A stretch of 64,000 nt of DNA from positions 20,315-84,314 of the forward strand of contig DBMM01000028.1 of assembly GCA_002298925.1 (NCBI GenBank). The letters are read 5' to 3'. The stretch's first letter is position 1. Each line of letters begins with the position of its first letter. The translations under genes were made by a program, and so were the position numbers. The notes under the pieces are model-generated. The model ran no database searches and was not told the origin of the DNA. It worked only from the letters and a program-made list of their open reading frames with translations. The stretch comes from Geobacter sp. UBA698 (GTDB lineage: Bacteria; Desulfobacterota; Desulfuromonadia; Geobacterales; Pseudopelobacteraceae). Below, one piece after another: positions 51,411 through 60,161 of the stretch.

Positions 51411-51429
51411 GGATCATGTTGTATGATCC
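51411..51429. promoter_or_regulatory. Palindrome upstream of the DEAD-box gene
   Basis: GGATCATGTTGTATGATCC, a perfect 7-bp inverted repeat with a 5-base centre, about 55 bases before the helicase start. It overlaps a TATGAT -10-like box and could be an operator. Confidence 0.4.
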
Positions 51430-51482
51430 CGCGGCCTGCGTGCGCTCCCCACCCTGACACCACCCCAGAAAAAGGAACACGC

Positions 51483-52865
51483 ATGACATTTGCAGAACTC
51501 AATCTCAACCCGGCCATCCTCCAGGCGGTAACCGCCTGCGGCTACACCACCCCCACCCCGATCCAGGAACAGTCCATCCCGCTGGTCATGGCCGGCAACG
51601 ACCTGATCGCCACGGCCCAGACCGGCACCGGCAAGACGGCCGCCTTTATCCTGCCTGCCCTGGAACGCCTTTCGAAACCATCGGCCGTGCCCGGCAAAGG
51701 TCCGCGGGTACTGGTCCTGACCCCGACCCGCGAACTGGCCGGCCAAGTCATGGATGCCGCCCGCAACTACGGGCGCGGCATGAAGCTGCGCTGCGGCTCG
51801 ATCCTGGGGGGCATGCCCTACCGTGAACAGCTGCGCCTGCTTTCCTCTCCGGTGGACATCATCGTGGCCACCCCCGGCCGCATGCTGGACCACCTGGAGC
51901 GTGGCAGCGTCCGCCTCGACCGCCTGGAGATTCTGATCCTGGATGAGGCCGACCGCATGCTGGACATGGGGTTCAGCGAAGACATGGAAAAGATCGTTTC
52001 ACGGGCTCCCTCCAGCCGCCAGACCCTGATGTTCACCGCTACCATGGAAAAATCCGTGCTAAAGCTGGCCGAAAACATGCTGCGCGATCCGCAGCGCATC
52101 GAACTGGCCGTTCGCACCTCATCCCATGAACTGATCGAGCAGCGTCTGCACGTGGCCGACAGCCTGCACCACAAAAAGGAACTGCTGCGGCATCTGGTCA
52201 GCGACGGCAAGCTGACCCGCGCCATAATTTTTTCCGCCACCAAGCGCGATGCCGACGATCTGGCCCGCGAACTCTCCCGCGACGGCCATCCCGCTGCGGC
52301 GCTGCATGGCGATATGAACCAGATCGCCCGCAACAAGACCATCGAACGCATGCGCCGGGGCGGCATCCGCCTGCTGGTCGCCACCGATGTGGCCGCCCGC
52401 GGTCTGGATGTTAACGGAATCAGCCATGTCATCAACTTCGACCTGCCCCGCTTTGCCGAGGATTACGTGCACCGTATCGGCCGCACCGGCCGGGCCGGCG
52501 CAAACGGCATCGCCATCTCCTTCGTGTCCTCCTCGGAGCTGAACTACCTGGAGCGGATCGAGCGCTTCATCGGCAAGCGTCTGCCCGAGCAGAACATCGA
52601 AGGGCTGGCCCCGCTGTCGGTGTTGAGAAGGGTATCCGGCGGAGGCAATGGCGCCCGACGTCCCGGTGGTCCGGGCGGCAGCCGTTTCGGTAAGCCGGGC
52701 GGCAAGCCCAAATCCGCCACAGGCGGCAAGTCCTGGGACAGCGCCCCCAAGGCGGGCAAAGCGGGAGCACCCGGCGCAAGCCGCCCCCAGCGCGGCGCGA
52801 CCCACCAGCCGGTGGTCGAGTACCGCAGCCGGCGGGCTGAAGGGCACACGGGACAGAACAATTAG
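51483..52865 (+). CDS. rhlE: DEAD-box RNA helicase (RhlE-like)
   Basis: 460 residues from the ATG at 51483 behind AAGGA. Q motif (FAELNLNPAILQAVTACGYTTPTPIQEQSIP), Walker A AQTGTGKTA, DEAD box (ILDEADRMLD), SAT as TAT (MFTATMEK), and HRIGRTGRAG. A Gly/Pro/Lys-rich basic C-terminal tail (RPGGPGGSRFGKPGGKPKSATGG) likely aids RNA binding. It unwinds RNA in ribosome assembly or mRNA decay. Transcribed alone. Confidence 0.93.
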   Translation: MTFAELNLNPAILQAVTACGYTTPTPIQEQSIPLVMAGNDLIATAQTGTGKTAAFILPALERLSKPSAVPGKGPRVLVLTPTRELAGQVMDAARNYGRGMKLRCGSILGGMPYREQLRLLSSPVDIIVATPGRMLDHLERGSVRLDRLEILILDEADRMLDMGFSEDMEKIVSRAPSSRQTLMFTATMEKSVLKLAENMLRDPQRIELAVRTSSHELIEQRLHVADSLHHKKELLRHLVSDGKLTRAIIFSATKRDADDLARELSRDGHPAAALHGDMNQIARNKTIERMRRGGIRLLVATDVAARGLDVNGISHVINFDLPRFAEDYVHRIGRTGRAGANGIAISFVSSSELNYLERIERFIGKRLPEQNIEGLAPLSVLRRVSGGGNGARRPGGPGGSRFGKPGGKPKSATGGKSWDSAPKAGKAGAPGASRPQRGATHQPVVEYRSRRAEGHTGQNN

Positions 52866-52886
52866 CAGCAGTACGGGCATAAAATG

Positions 52887-52928
52887 AAAAAGACCTCCTG
52901 GGCGTGAAACCCTCGGAGGTCTTTTTTT
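52887..52928 (+). terminator. Intrinsic terminator after the DEAD-box gene
   Basis: AAAAAGACCTCC...GGAGGTCTTTTTTT, 12-bp stem with a 16-base loop and a long T run. It may serve the convergent rlmN gene too. Confidence 0.9.
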
Positions 52929-52945
52929 GTCATGATCCAAGACTG

Positions 52946-54016
52946 TTACGCCGGTCCTGGCTTTTCCAGACGTCCCTTCAGCTGTCCGCAGGCCGCCGAG
53001 ATATCACCCCCGCGGCTGTCGCGGGTAATGACGGTCACATGGCGGTCGATCAGGTATTTGTGGAAGGCATCGATGGCCGCCTGGGTGGGCGCCCTGAAGC
53101 CGCACCCCTCATGCTCGTTGAATGGGATCAGGTTGACCTTGTTGGGGATGTCGCTGATCAGGCGCAGCAGACGTTTGGCATCCTCCAGCGTGTCGTTGAC
53201 GCCCCCCAGCATGACATACTCGAAGGTCACCTTGCGCCGGCCGGGGAGTGGAAACTCGCGGCAGGCCCTGAGCAGCTCCCTGATCGGATAGCGGCGGTTG
53301 ATCGGCATGATCCGGTCACGCAGCTCATCGGTGGTGGCGTTGAGCGACACCGCCAGGTTGACGTTGGGAATCTCGCGCCCCAGCCGCTCCATTTCAGGCA
53401 CCAGCCCGCAGGTGGAGACGGTCACCCGGCGGTTGGATAGCTGCAGGCCGTTGCCGTCGATCATGATCTGGATGGCCGGGATGACATTGTCCAGGTTGTG
53501 CAGCGGCTCCCCCATGCCCATCATGACGATGTTGCGGATCTCCTCCCCGCTGGCCCGCACGTCGCGCCGCACCGCCATGATCTGGTTGACGATCTCGGCC
53601 GTGGTCAGGTTGCGGGTCAGCTTGAAGGTTCCGGTCAGGCAGAATTCACACCCCATGGCGCAACCGGCCTGGGACGAGATGCAGAGCGTATTGCGCCCCT
53701 CGATCGGGATCAGCACCGTTTCCACCGAGTTGCCGTCTGCCAGGCTGAAAAGGTACTTGCGCGTCCCGTCGCTCCCCTCCTCCACCGCCTCCGGCACCAG
53801 GCTGCTGATACAGGCCGTTGCCTCAAGTTCCGCCCGCAGCTCCTTGGAAATATTGGTCATCTCCTCGAAGGAGCCGGCATCATGCTGGTAGATCCATTTG
53901 AAGATCTGGGTGGCGCGGAAACGTTCCTTGCCCTGCCCCTGCAGAAACTTCTCCAGGGCCAGCAACGTCAGGTTTTTCAGGTCAGTCTTTGTTGTGCTGG
54001 TCATTTCAGTATCCAT
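52946..54016 (-). CDS. rlmN: 23S rRNA (adenine-2503-C2) / tRNA (A37-C2) methyltransferase
   Basis: 356 residues; the start at 54016 is preceded by AGGATG, with an in-frame ATG four codons later as alternative. Radical SAM motif CAMGCEFCLTG, the methyl-carrying cysteine region near the C-terminus (NEHEGCGFRAPTQAAI), and MGMGEPLHNLDNV. Methylates A2503 of 23S rRNA at the peptidyl-transferase centre. It is 8 bases from mtgA on the same strand. Confidence 0.95.
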   Translation of the reverse strand: MDTEMTSTTKTDLKNLTLLALEKFLQGQGKERFRATQIFKWIYQHDAGSFEEMTNISKELRAELEATACISSLVPEAVEEGSDGTRKYLFSLADGNSVETVLIPIEGRNTLCISSQAGCAMGCEFCLTGTFKLTRNLTTAEIVNQIMAVRRDVRASGEEIRNIVMMGMGEPLHNLDNVIPAIQIMIDGNGLQLSNRRVTVSTCGLVPEMERLGREIPNVNLAVSLNATTDELRDRIMPINRRYPIRELLRACREFPLPGRRKVTFEYVMLGGVNDTLEDAKRLLRLISDIPNKVNLIPFNEHEGCGFRAPTQAAIDAFHKYLIDRHVTVITRDSRGGDISAACGQLKGRLEKPGPA

Positions 54017-54024
54017 TTTCCATC

Positions 54025-54978
54025 CTACTTATTCTCCGGTGGGGCTTCCGCCGATGGCACCGGCTGAACGGCATCACCGCCGGGCGCCTGTCCGGAAGCC
54101 GCTGCCCGGCCCGATTCAGCTGCTGTATCCTGCTGCTCAACGGCCGGTTCTGCCGACGCCCCCTCTTCGAGCGAGGCCGAAGAGGTTGACGTGAACACGG
54201 GCGGCGCACTGATGTTCTGATCCACCTTGCGCTGCATGCCGGCGATATTGGGCTGCTGCGCCAGGGCCGCCTGATACTCGCCCTCACTGAGAACCCCCTT
54301 CTGGCGCAGCAGCCGCAGGATCATGTCCGAGCGCTTGAGCACCTTGTGCAGGTTCTTGTAGGGGTTGTAGGCCAGGCGCGGGCCGGGCAGCATGGCCGCC
54401 AAAAAGGCGCATTCCCGCGGCGAAAGGCTTGATGCCGGCTTGCCGAAGTAGTACTGGGCCCCATGGCCGATACCGTAGATCATCGGTCCCAGCTCGACCA
54501 CGTTCAGGTACAGCTCGATGATGCGCCCCTTGGTCAGCTCCTGCTCCATGCGCCAGGCCAGGTAGATCTCCTTGACCTTGCGGGTGATGGTCTTTTCCCG
54601 GGAGAGGAACAGGTTCTTGGCGGTCTGCTGGGTGATGGTGGAGGCGCCCCGCGCCAGGCTCTTCTTTTCCAGATCGTACTTGATGGCATTCTTGATGGCC
54701 TTGACATCGAAACCTTCATGCCGGTAGAAGTTGGAATCCTCGGCCAGGATCACGGCCCATTTCATCTCGGCCGGAATCCGGTTGGACGGGGTCCAGTGGC
54801 GATTTTTGGGACCGACCACAAAAGGGTGATAGTCGCCCTGCCAATCCTTAACCTGGATGGCCAGGTTGAATTTGCGATCCACCAGGTCGCTCATGGGCGG
54901 CGTCAGCGCCAGCGATATGCCCACATAGGCGGCATATCCGGCGCAGATCAGCAGTAGTGTCAGGATGATTCGCTTCAC
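54025..54978 (-). CDS. mtgA: Monofunctional biosynthetic peptidoglycan transglycosylase
   Basis: 317 residues from the GTG at 54978 (AAGGA seven bases upstream; the longer frame adds 16 residues without a site). Membrane anchor (IILTLLLICAGYAAYVGISL), then GT51 domain: the catalytic Glu in AVILAEDSNFYRHEGFD, the donor-site GASTITQQTAKNLFLSREKT, and KGRIIELYLNVVELGPMIYGIGHGAQ. A C-terminal ~65-residue Ala/Glu/Pro-rich tail is unusual for MtgA and is likely disordered. Polymerizes lipid II glycan strands. Confidence 0.93.
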   Translation of the reverse strand: MKRIILTLLLICAGYAAYVGISLALTPPMSDLVDRKFNLAIQVKDWQGDYHPFVVGPKNRHWTPSNRIPAEMKWAVILAEDSNFYRHEGFDVKAIKNAIKYDLEKKSLARGASTITQQTAKNLFLSREKTITRKVKEIYLAWRMEQELTKGRIIELYLNVVELGPMIYGIGHGAQYYFGKPASSLSPRECAFLAAMLPGPRLAYNPYKNLHKVLKRSDMILRLLRQKGVLSEGEYQAALAQQPNIAGMQRKVDQNISAPPVFTSTSSASLEEGASAEPAVEQQDTAAESGRAAASGQAPGGDAVQPVPSAEAPPENK

Positions 54979-55111
54979 ACAGGGTTTCCTTGCAGGTGCG
55001 GTAGTATGAACAAATCCCCTGGACATGACCTGCTCCAGGGGATTTTACATGGTGCCGCTCCGGTCAGACTGGTAGCGCGGGACGCTGTGGCTGGCGCACC
55101 GCCAGGGACGG

Positions 55112-56305
55112 TCAGGCTTTTTTGAGAACCTCTTGAGCCAGAGCCCTGCCGAGGGCCTGGCACTGGACCAGGACATCCTCCGTCGGCTTGAAAACGGTTC
55201 TCACCGCCGCTTCGGGGAGCTTGAAACCCAGGCTCTTGAGCCGTTCCTCAGCCATCTTGCAGGCCTCTCCGCTCCAGCCGTAGCTGCCGAACAGGCCGGC
55301 CAGGTTGGCCTTGGGCTTGACCGTGCTCAGGTAAGCCAGCACGTCCCACATCGGCTTGGGGATGTCCCGGGCAATGGTGGGTATGCCGAAGATCAGTGCA
55401 TCGGCCTCCTCCATCAGGGTTCTGAGTTCATTGGAACTGAGATGGCTGATGTGGTAGCTGCTGACTTCGATGCCCTCCAGGGAGGCGCCGTCGGCCACGG
55501 CCTGGGCCATGAGTTCCGTGTTGCCATGGGGCGAAAGGTAGAAGATGACGATTTTTCTGTTCTGGGAGGTCGGTTTGCTCCAGCTTTCAAACTGCTGGAT
55601 GACCTTCCAGGGATCCTGCCTGATGATCGGACCGTGGCTGGGGCAGATCATGTCGATCACGTCGTGGCGGATCTTTTCCACCGCCGAGAGGACCTTGTCC
55701 TTGAAGGGGCGGAAGATGCAGTCGAAATAGAAGCTGCGGGCCGAGGTGAAATCTTCATTCTCGTCGTTGAAGATCTTGCCGGGCGAACAGTAGTGGGCGC
55801 CGAAGGCATCGCAGGTAAAGAGGATGTTCTCCCCTTCCAGGCGGGTAAACATGGTGTCCGGCCAATGCAGAAAGGGGGCGATGATGAAACGCAGCTGGCG
55901 CCCCCCCAGGTCGAGGGTATCGCCGTCCTTGACAACCATTGAATTGAAGGGCTTGTGCAGCTGGTTGGCCAGAAAATTCTTGGCCGCCATGGTTGAGACC
56001 ACCGTGGCCTGGGGGCACTGTTCCAGCAGGTAGCCCAGGGCGCCGGAATGGTCAGGCTCGGTGTGGTTGACGATGATGTAGTCGATCTTTTCAACGGCGG
56101 TCAGCGACTTGACCTTGTCCATGTACTCATCGGTCAGTTTTGCCTTGACCGTGTCGATGACGGCGGTCTTGTCGTTCCCCTTGAGCAGATACGCGTTGTA
56201 GGTGGTGCCGTGTTCGGTGGGAAACAGATCGTCAAAGGTACGAAGTTCCGGGTCTTCCGAGCCGATCCAGAATAGCCCAGGTTTGATTTCTATGACTGCT
56301 GACAT
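55112..56305 (-). CDS. fprA: Flavodiiron protein (A-type, FprA/ROO family)
   Basis: 397 residues. The N-terminal metallo-beta-lactamase-like domain (1-~250) has the diiron ligands HTEPDHSGAL (HxExDH), HWPDT and CDAFG, with H in CPSHGPI. The C-terminal flavodoxin domain (~255-397) has IFYLSPHGNTELMA (FMN phosphate loop). Reduces O2 to water and/or NO to N2O, protecting an anaerobe. Transcribed alone behind GAGGAGA. Confidence 0.95.
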   Translation of the reverse strand: MSAVIEIKPGLFWIGSEDPELRTFDDLFPTEHGTTYNAYLLKGNDKTAVIDTVKAKLTDEYMDKVKSLTAVEKIDYIIVNHTEPDHSGALGYLLEQCPQATVVSTMAAKNFLANQLHKPFNSMVVKDGDTLDLGGRQLRFIIAPFLHWPDTMFTRLEGENILFTCDAFGAHYCSPGKIFNDENEDFTSARSFYFDCIFRPFKDKVLSAVEKIRHDVIDMICPSHGPIIRQDPWKVIQQFESWSKPTSQNRKIVIFYLSPHGNTELMAQAVADGASLEGIEVSSYHISHLSSNELRTLMEEADALIFGIPTIARDIPKPMWDVLAYLSTVKPKANLAGLFGSYGWSGEACKMAEERLKSLGFKLPEAAVRTVFKPTEDVLVQCQALGRALAQEVLKKA

Positions 56306-56452
56306 GGCGGTATCTCCTCGAAATGCATCTTGTGTCTATCGGTGTTCCGATAGTTCAAAACTACAATAGCTGACTATATCAAAGGGGTTTCATTGAAACA
56401 AGCACCAATTCAGCTGTTGTTTCAACGGCCGCTTTCTGCTACAAATCCAGCC

Positions 56453-57034
56453 ATGAACAGAAGCGCGCGACAAAGGCTTGCACTCTTGCGGCCTCTTCTC
56501 AGGGACAGCAGCGAAGGGGTGCGCACAGCGGCCGCACACTCCATCGAACGACTCGAAGCTCTCTTCAGTCTGGAGGAGGTTCTGACCGCCCTGAAAACAG
56601 GGGACACGGGCGCCAGGGTCAGGGCCATTTACGCCCTGGGAGCCATTGGCGGCGAAAAGGTCGTAGGGCCGCTACTCTACTGCGCCAATCGCCCCGAGGA
56701 GGACCTTCGCGCGGCAGCGGTCGAGGTGCTGGGCAGCCTGGCTGTACCGGCCGCGCTGCCGCTGCTGGTGGAACGGCTGGCCGACGCCAGCAATGCCGTT
56801 CAGGCCAGGGCCATCGCCGCCCTGGCCCGATTCCCGGCCAGTGCCGAGCTGCTGGACCGCCTGCGCCCGTTTCTGGAAAGAAATGACGGCTCCCTGGAGG
56901 CCGAGGCCGCCCTGGCCCTGGCCCGTCTCGGGGACCTGGCCTCGGCCGGCCGGATGGAAGCACTGCTGGCCTCTCCCCATGCCGCCACCCGCCAGGCCGC
57001 CGCCACGGCCCTTGGCCTGCTCCCGCTTCAGTAG
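56453..57034 (+). CDS. HEAT-repeat protein
   Basis: About 193 residues from the ATG at 56453; a TTG at 56393 behind AAAGGGG would add 20. Five or so HEAT motifs (LALLRPLLRDSSEGVRTAAAHSIERL; VRAIYALGAIGGEKVVGPLL; LRAAAVEVLGSLAVPAALPLLVERL; and so on). A helical scaffold for protein binding. Its last 7 bases overlap the end of the convergent HD-domain gene. Partner unknown; the neighbouring HEAT/HD pair suggests a shared theme. Confidence 0.75.
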   Translation: MNRSARQRLALLRPLLRDSSEGVRTAAAHSIERLEALFSLEEVLTALKTGDTGARVRAIYALGAIGGEKVVGPLLYCANRPEEDLRAAAVEVLGSLAVPAALPLLVERLADASNAVQARAIAALARFPASAELLDRLRPFLERNDGSLEAEAALALARLGDLASAGRMEALLASPHAATRQAAATALGLLPLQ

Positions 57035-58422
57035 TTTCCGCCGGCAACAAACCTGCTGACATCGATATTTTTCTGCAGCGGGTCAACCACTGCCACGATG
57101 CCGGCATAGCGCGAGCCGTCCTGCTGCAGCAGTGCCTGCTCGCGGGGGATGTCCAGACGCTGCCCCTCCCCGCCGAACAGAACCCTGATCATGGGGCTCT
57201 CCTCGTCCAGCAGATTGGGACGACAGACCACCGCCACCTCATTGGTGTCCAGCCGCACCAGTGTGCCCACCGGATATTTCCCCATCATTTTTGAAAATGC
57301 GGTCACCAGCCCTTTATCCAGCAGGGTGCCAGCCAGCTCCTGGAGTTGATCGAGCGCGGCCCGGGGATTGACCGGGTGCTGATAGACACGCAAGGTGGTG
57401 ACGGCATCGTAGGTATCGGCAATGGTGACAATATCGATCATCCGGTTGAAGGGGATTTTACGGGCCCAGGCCGGGTAGCCGCTGCGGTTGAAATGCAGGT
57501 GGTGCCCCAGCACCATCTGGGCAACCTGGGGAGCGAGCCCGACCATTTCGCGAACGATCTTGGCGCCCAGTTCGGGATGCCGCTTCATCTCCTCCTGCTC
57601 CAACGCGGTCAGCCGGCCCGGTTTGTTCAGAATCTGCTTGGGGACCATGGTCTTGCCGATGTCGTGCAGGTGCCCGGCAATGCCCAGATCCCTGACGTTT
57701 TGGGCGTCCAGCCCCAGGGAAGCGCCCAGGGCCATGGCCAGCACCCCTACGTTGACGCAATGATTGTAGGTGTAGTTGTCATAGTCCTTGATCATGCTCA
57801 ACCCCAGCAGTGTGGCGGGGTCATGCATGGTGATGCCGACCATGCGGTCCACCACCCGGATGATCGCAGCGCTGCCGGGGATGCGCCCCCGCTCGATATC
57901 GCGGCAGACGTTGCGGATGGCATCCAGGGCCTGGCCATAGGTCGTCAGATAGAGGCCTTGCTCCTGATCATCGTCCGCGTCAGCTGGCTGCGCCTCGAAG
58001 CTCTGTTCCCCCTGGCGCACGAGGCTGATCCGCCTGACACCCGCCTGCTGCAGGCCGGATTGAAGCTCATCGAAACCGCCCCCCCTGACGGACAGCAGAC
58101 GTACGAAGTTCTCCAGCTCTTCCAGGGAGAGACCGGCGGAGAAGCTGATCCGGCCGATCTCTTTTTCCTGCATGAGAATGATCAGGTCGGCAATGGCGGT
58201 CGTGGGGGAGACAAACAGCTGATCCTCGAAAAACATGGCGCCATCCAGGATCCCCCAGGAGAGGCCATTTTGCCGATCAAGCGCGGCCGCCACGATCCTG
58301 TCCAGTTCCAGCAAGGGCTGGCGGATGGCAGGGTGGGAAGCGGGATAAAATGCCATACCCTTGATCGCGCCCGAAAAAAGGGTCAGCATCCTCTGGGCGG
58401 TTTGGCTGTCAGGGGTTGTCAC
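57028..58422 (-). CDS. Degenerate HD-GYP-like phosphohydrolase
   Basis: 464 residues from the GTG at 58422, which has AGGAG 8 bases upstream and overlaps the end of the HEAT gene (stop 58409), so the two are coupled. An N-terminal ~170-residue helical segment of unknown type precedes the HD domain: HD in IAGHLHDIGKTMVP, HH and the GYP loop HHLHFNRSGYP. Canonical HD-GYP reads HHExxDGxGYP; Glu, Asp and Gly are replaced here. Whether it still hydrolyses c-di-GMP is uncertain. No transmembrane segment. Confidence 0.85.
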   Translation of the reverse strand: MTTPDSQTAQRMLTLFSGAIKGMAFYPASHPAIRQPLLELDRIVAAALDRQNGLSWGILDGAMFFEDQLFVSPTTAIADLIILMQEKEIGRISFSAGLSLEELENFVRLLSVRGGGFDELQSGLQQAGVRRISLVRQGEQSFEAQPADADDDQEQGLYLTTYGQALDAIRNVCRDIERGRIPGSAAIIRVVDRMVGITMHDPATLLGLSMIKDYDNYTYNHCVNVGVLAMALGASLGLDAQNVRDLGIAGHLHDIGKTMVPKQILNKPGRLTALEQEEMKRHPELGAKIVREMVGLAPQVAQMVLGHHLHFNRSGYPAWARKIPFNRMIDIVTIADTYDAVTTLRVYQHPVNPRAALDQLQELAGTLLDKGLVTAFSKMMGKYPVGTLVRLDTNEVAVVCRPNLLDEESPMIRVLFGGEGQRLDIPREQALLQQDGSRYAGIVAVVDPLQKNIDVSRFVAGGNY

Positions 58423-60016
58423 TGCTGTTGCTCCTATTCCGTTCAATGGCAGTAACTGCATCGCGACAGGCCTGCCCCGCTTCACCCGCGGAGTCGGACA
58501 GTTCGCGCAGGGCCGGCAGGGCGCGGGGATCACCCAGTTTTCCGAGACAGACGGCGATGGCGGTCTTGAAGCGCTCCCAGCGGCTGCGGGCCACCAGGTG
58601 CCGGCTGAGCAGCAGCTCTGTCAGCAGCGGCAACACGGAACGGTCAGCGATCATGGCCAGCGCAGAAAGCACATCCAGCTTCAGCGGCAGTGTCCGCAGG
58701 AGCAGGTTGTCCCTGACGAGGATGGCCGACAGTTCGGGCAGTGCCGCGCGGCTTTTCATGGCCCCCAGGGAGAAGAGCGCCTGGGAGAGCAGCTCTGTCC
58801 GCTTCTCACTCAGCACCTCAATAATGGCTTTTTCGGCATCAAGACCCCCGATCCTGGCCATGCTGCGGATGGCTTCCTTGGCTACCCGCACATCGCTGTG
58901 CCGACGACATTGCTGCAGTTCCGCCAGAGCCAGGGGGCTAGCGATGACCCCCAGCACAGCGGCCAGATTGCGGAGGATGTACCAGCGCCTGTCATTCATC
59001 AGCTCCAGAATGGCCGGCAGCGCCTGCTCACCCATCTCGGCCAACAGCCTGCAGAGCTCTCTGCGCACCGGCAGGCTGTCGGCGGCATCCATTCTTTCAA
59101 CAATCATGGCAATGGCCGCGGGACCGCCACAGCCCAGGATGGCGAGCAGGGCCTCCTGCGAGGCCCCCTCCGGCCCGCCGATGCGGTTGACCAGAAAAGC
59201 GAGCAGGTCGCCGGCCGTGGCGAGCTGTTCCAGCCCTAAACGGGCGGAGGCGGCCACGTTTGCCGGCCGCTGGCGATCATTGGCATGGGCCGCCAAAAGC
59301 TCCACCAGCGGCAGCAGTGGCAGGTAGCTGCTTTCCGCCAGCAGCGCGTCGGCACAAGCCAGGGCCTGCCGCACCAGCCGCAGGTAGCTGTCCTGGTCCC
59401 GGGATTCGGCCAGCCTGACCAGCAGCTGCTCAAGTTCCTCCGCCGGAGCGACGGAACTTGATTCCCTGGCCGTTTCCGGACTGCTGCCGGGCTCTTCCCC
59501 GGGACAGTTTTCCAGTTCATCCAGCCCGGGCGGCGTCACCCCCCTGGCCTCCACCGCCCGCCGCTTGCGTTGGATGGCGGACAGATCGAATTCGTTGACC
59601 CAGATGGTGCGGATGCCGTGTTCCGCCATGAGCCGGTCCATGCCGCCCGCTTTGCTGATCGCTTCGGGAGGCAGGCAGAGGATTCTGATGAGGTCCAGCA
59701 GGTCTTCCTGGGTGAGATCGGCGAGAAAGGTGATTTTTTGTGCACGCCGGATAAAAAGCTCGAAGGAGAGGAACGCTGTCAGTCCTGTGGCGTCTTTGAG
59801 CTGGTCACCGTCGGGATAACTGAAGCCGGAACGGCCGCAGACCAGCAAGAGGTTATGGCCGTCCAGCAGCTGCTGCATGGTCGCCAAGGCCTGCCTGACG
59901 CTGTTCTTGCGGGTGGGGTGCCCATTGGGATAGAACTTCCATGCCCGGATTGCCCGGCAGACAGAGCCGAGGGCATGCAGGGCCCCTTGATGCAGGGGTG
60001 GACGATAGAAACTCAT
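58409..60016 (-). CDS. HEAT-repeat protein with N-terminal helical domain
   Basis: 535 residues behind GAGGAATTACA. The N-terminal ~190 residues resemble the lead segment of the HD protein downstream (SVCRAIRAWKFYPNGHPTRKNSVRQAL..; LLLVCGRSGFSYPDG), and a Pro/Ser-rich acidic linker follows. The C-terminal half is a run of HEAT-like repeats (LREL..LGDPRALPALRELSDSAGE). Coupled by overlap to the HD gene, so they likely act as one complex. Function unknown. Confidence 0.8.
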   Translation of the reverse strand: MSFYRPPLHQGALHALGSVCRAIRAWKFYPNGHPTRKNSVRQALATMQQLLDGHNLLLVCGRSGFSYPDGDQLKDATGLTAFLSFELFIRRAQKITFLADLTQEDLLDLIRILCLPPEAISKAGGMDRLMAEHGIRTIWVNEFDLSAIQRKRRAVEARGVTPPGLDELENCPGEEPGSSPETARESSSVAPAEELEQLLVRLAESRDQDSYLRLVRQALACADALLAESSYLPLLPLVELLAAHANDRQRPANVAASARLGLEQLATAGDLLAFLVNRIGGPEGASQEALLAILGCGGPAAIAMIVERMDAADSLPVRRELCRLLAEMGEQALPAILELMNDRRWYILRNLAAVLGVIASPLALAELQQCRRHSDVRVAKEAIRSMARIGGLDAEKAIIEVLSEKRTELLSQALFSLGAMKSRAALPELSAILVRDNLLLRTLPLKLDVLSALAMIADRSVLPLLTELLLSRHLVARSRWERFKTAIAVCLGKLGDPRALPALRELSDSAGEAGQACRDAVTAIERNRSNSSDNP

Positions 60017-60161
60017 TGTAATTCCTCATACAAACAGGGCTGCAAAAGAGTATTAATATACAGAAAATCAGCTTTGTCAATTCATATGCCGACGGCAATG
60101 GCGGTTGACACCACCCCTGCCAGGCCCTACAATCGGCAGATGAAACCCGCGAGGAGCAATC

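Larger units (their letters stand above)
51028..51482. other. 455-bp divergent intergenic region (mtnP / DEAD helicase)
   Basis: Contains a TTGCCT-17-TATGCT promoter-like pair at 51174-51202, a hairpin at 51222-51247 (AAACGACGG/CCGTCGTTT) followed by TTCTTTTT, and the palindrome GGATCAT-GTTGT-ATGATCC at 51411-51429. No open frame is convincing. A short noncoding RNA ending at the hairpin is possible but unproven. Confidence 0.4.

Noticed and set aside
57346..58455. 369-residue plus-strand frame opposite the HD-GYP-like gene
   Set aside because: Shadow frame; the opposite strand has clear HD motifs and a coupled start.
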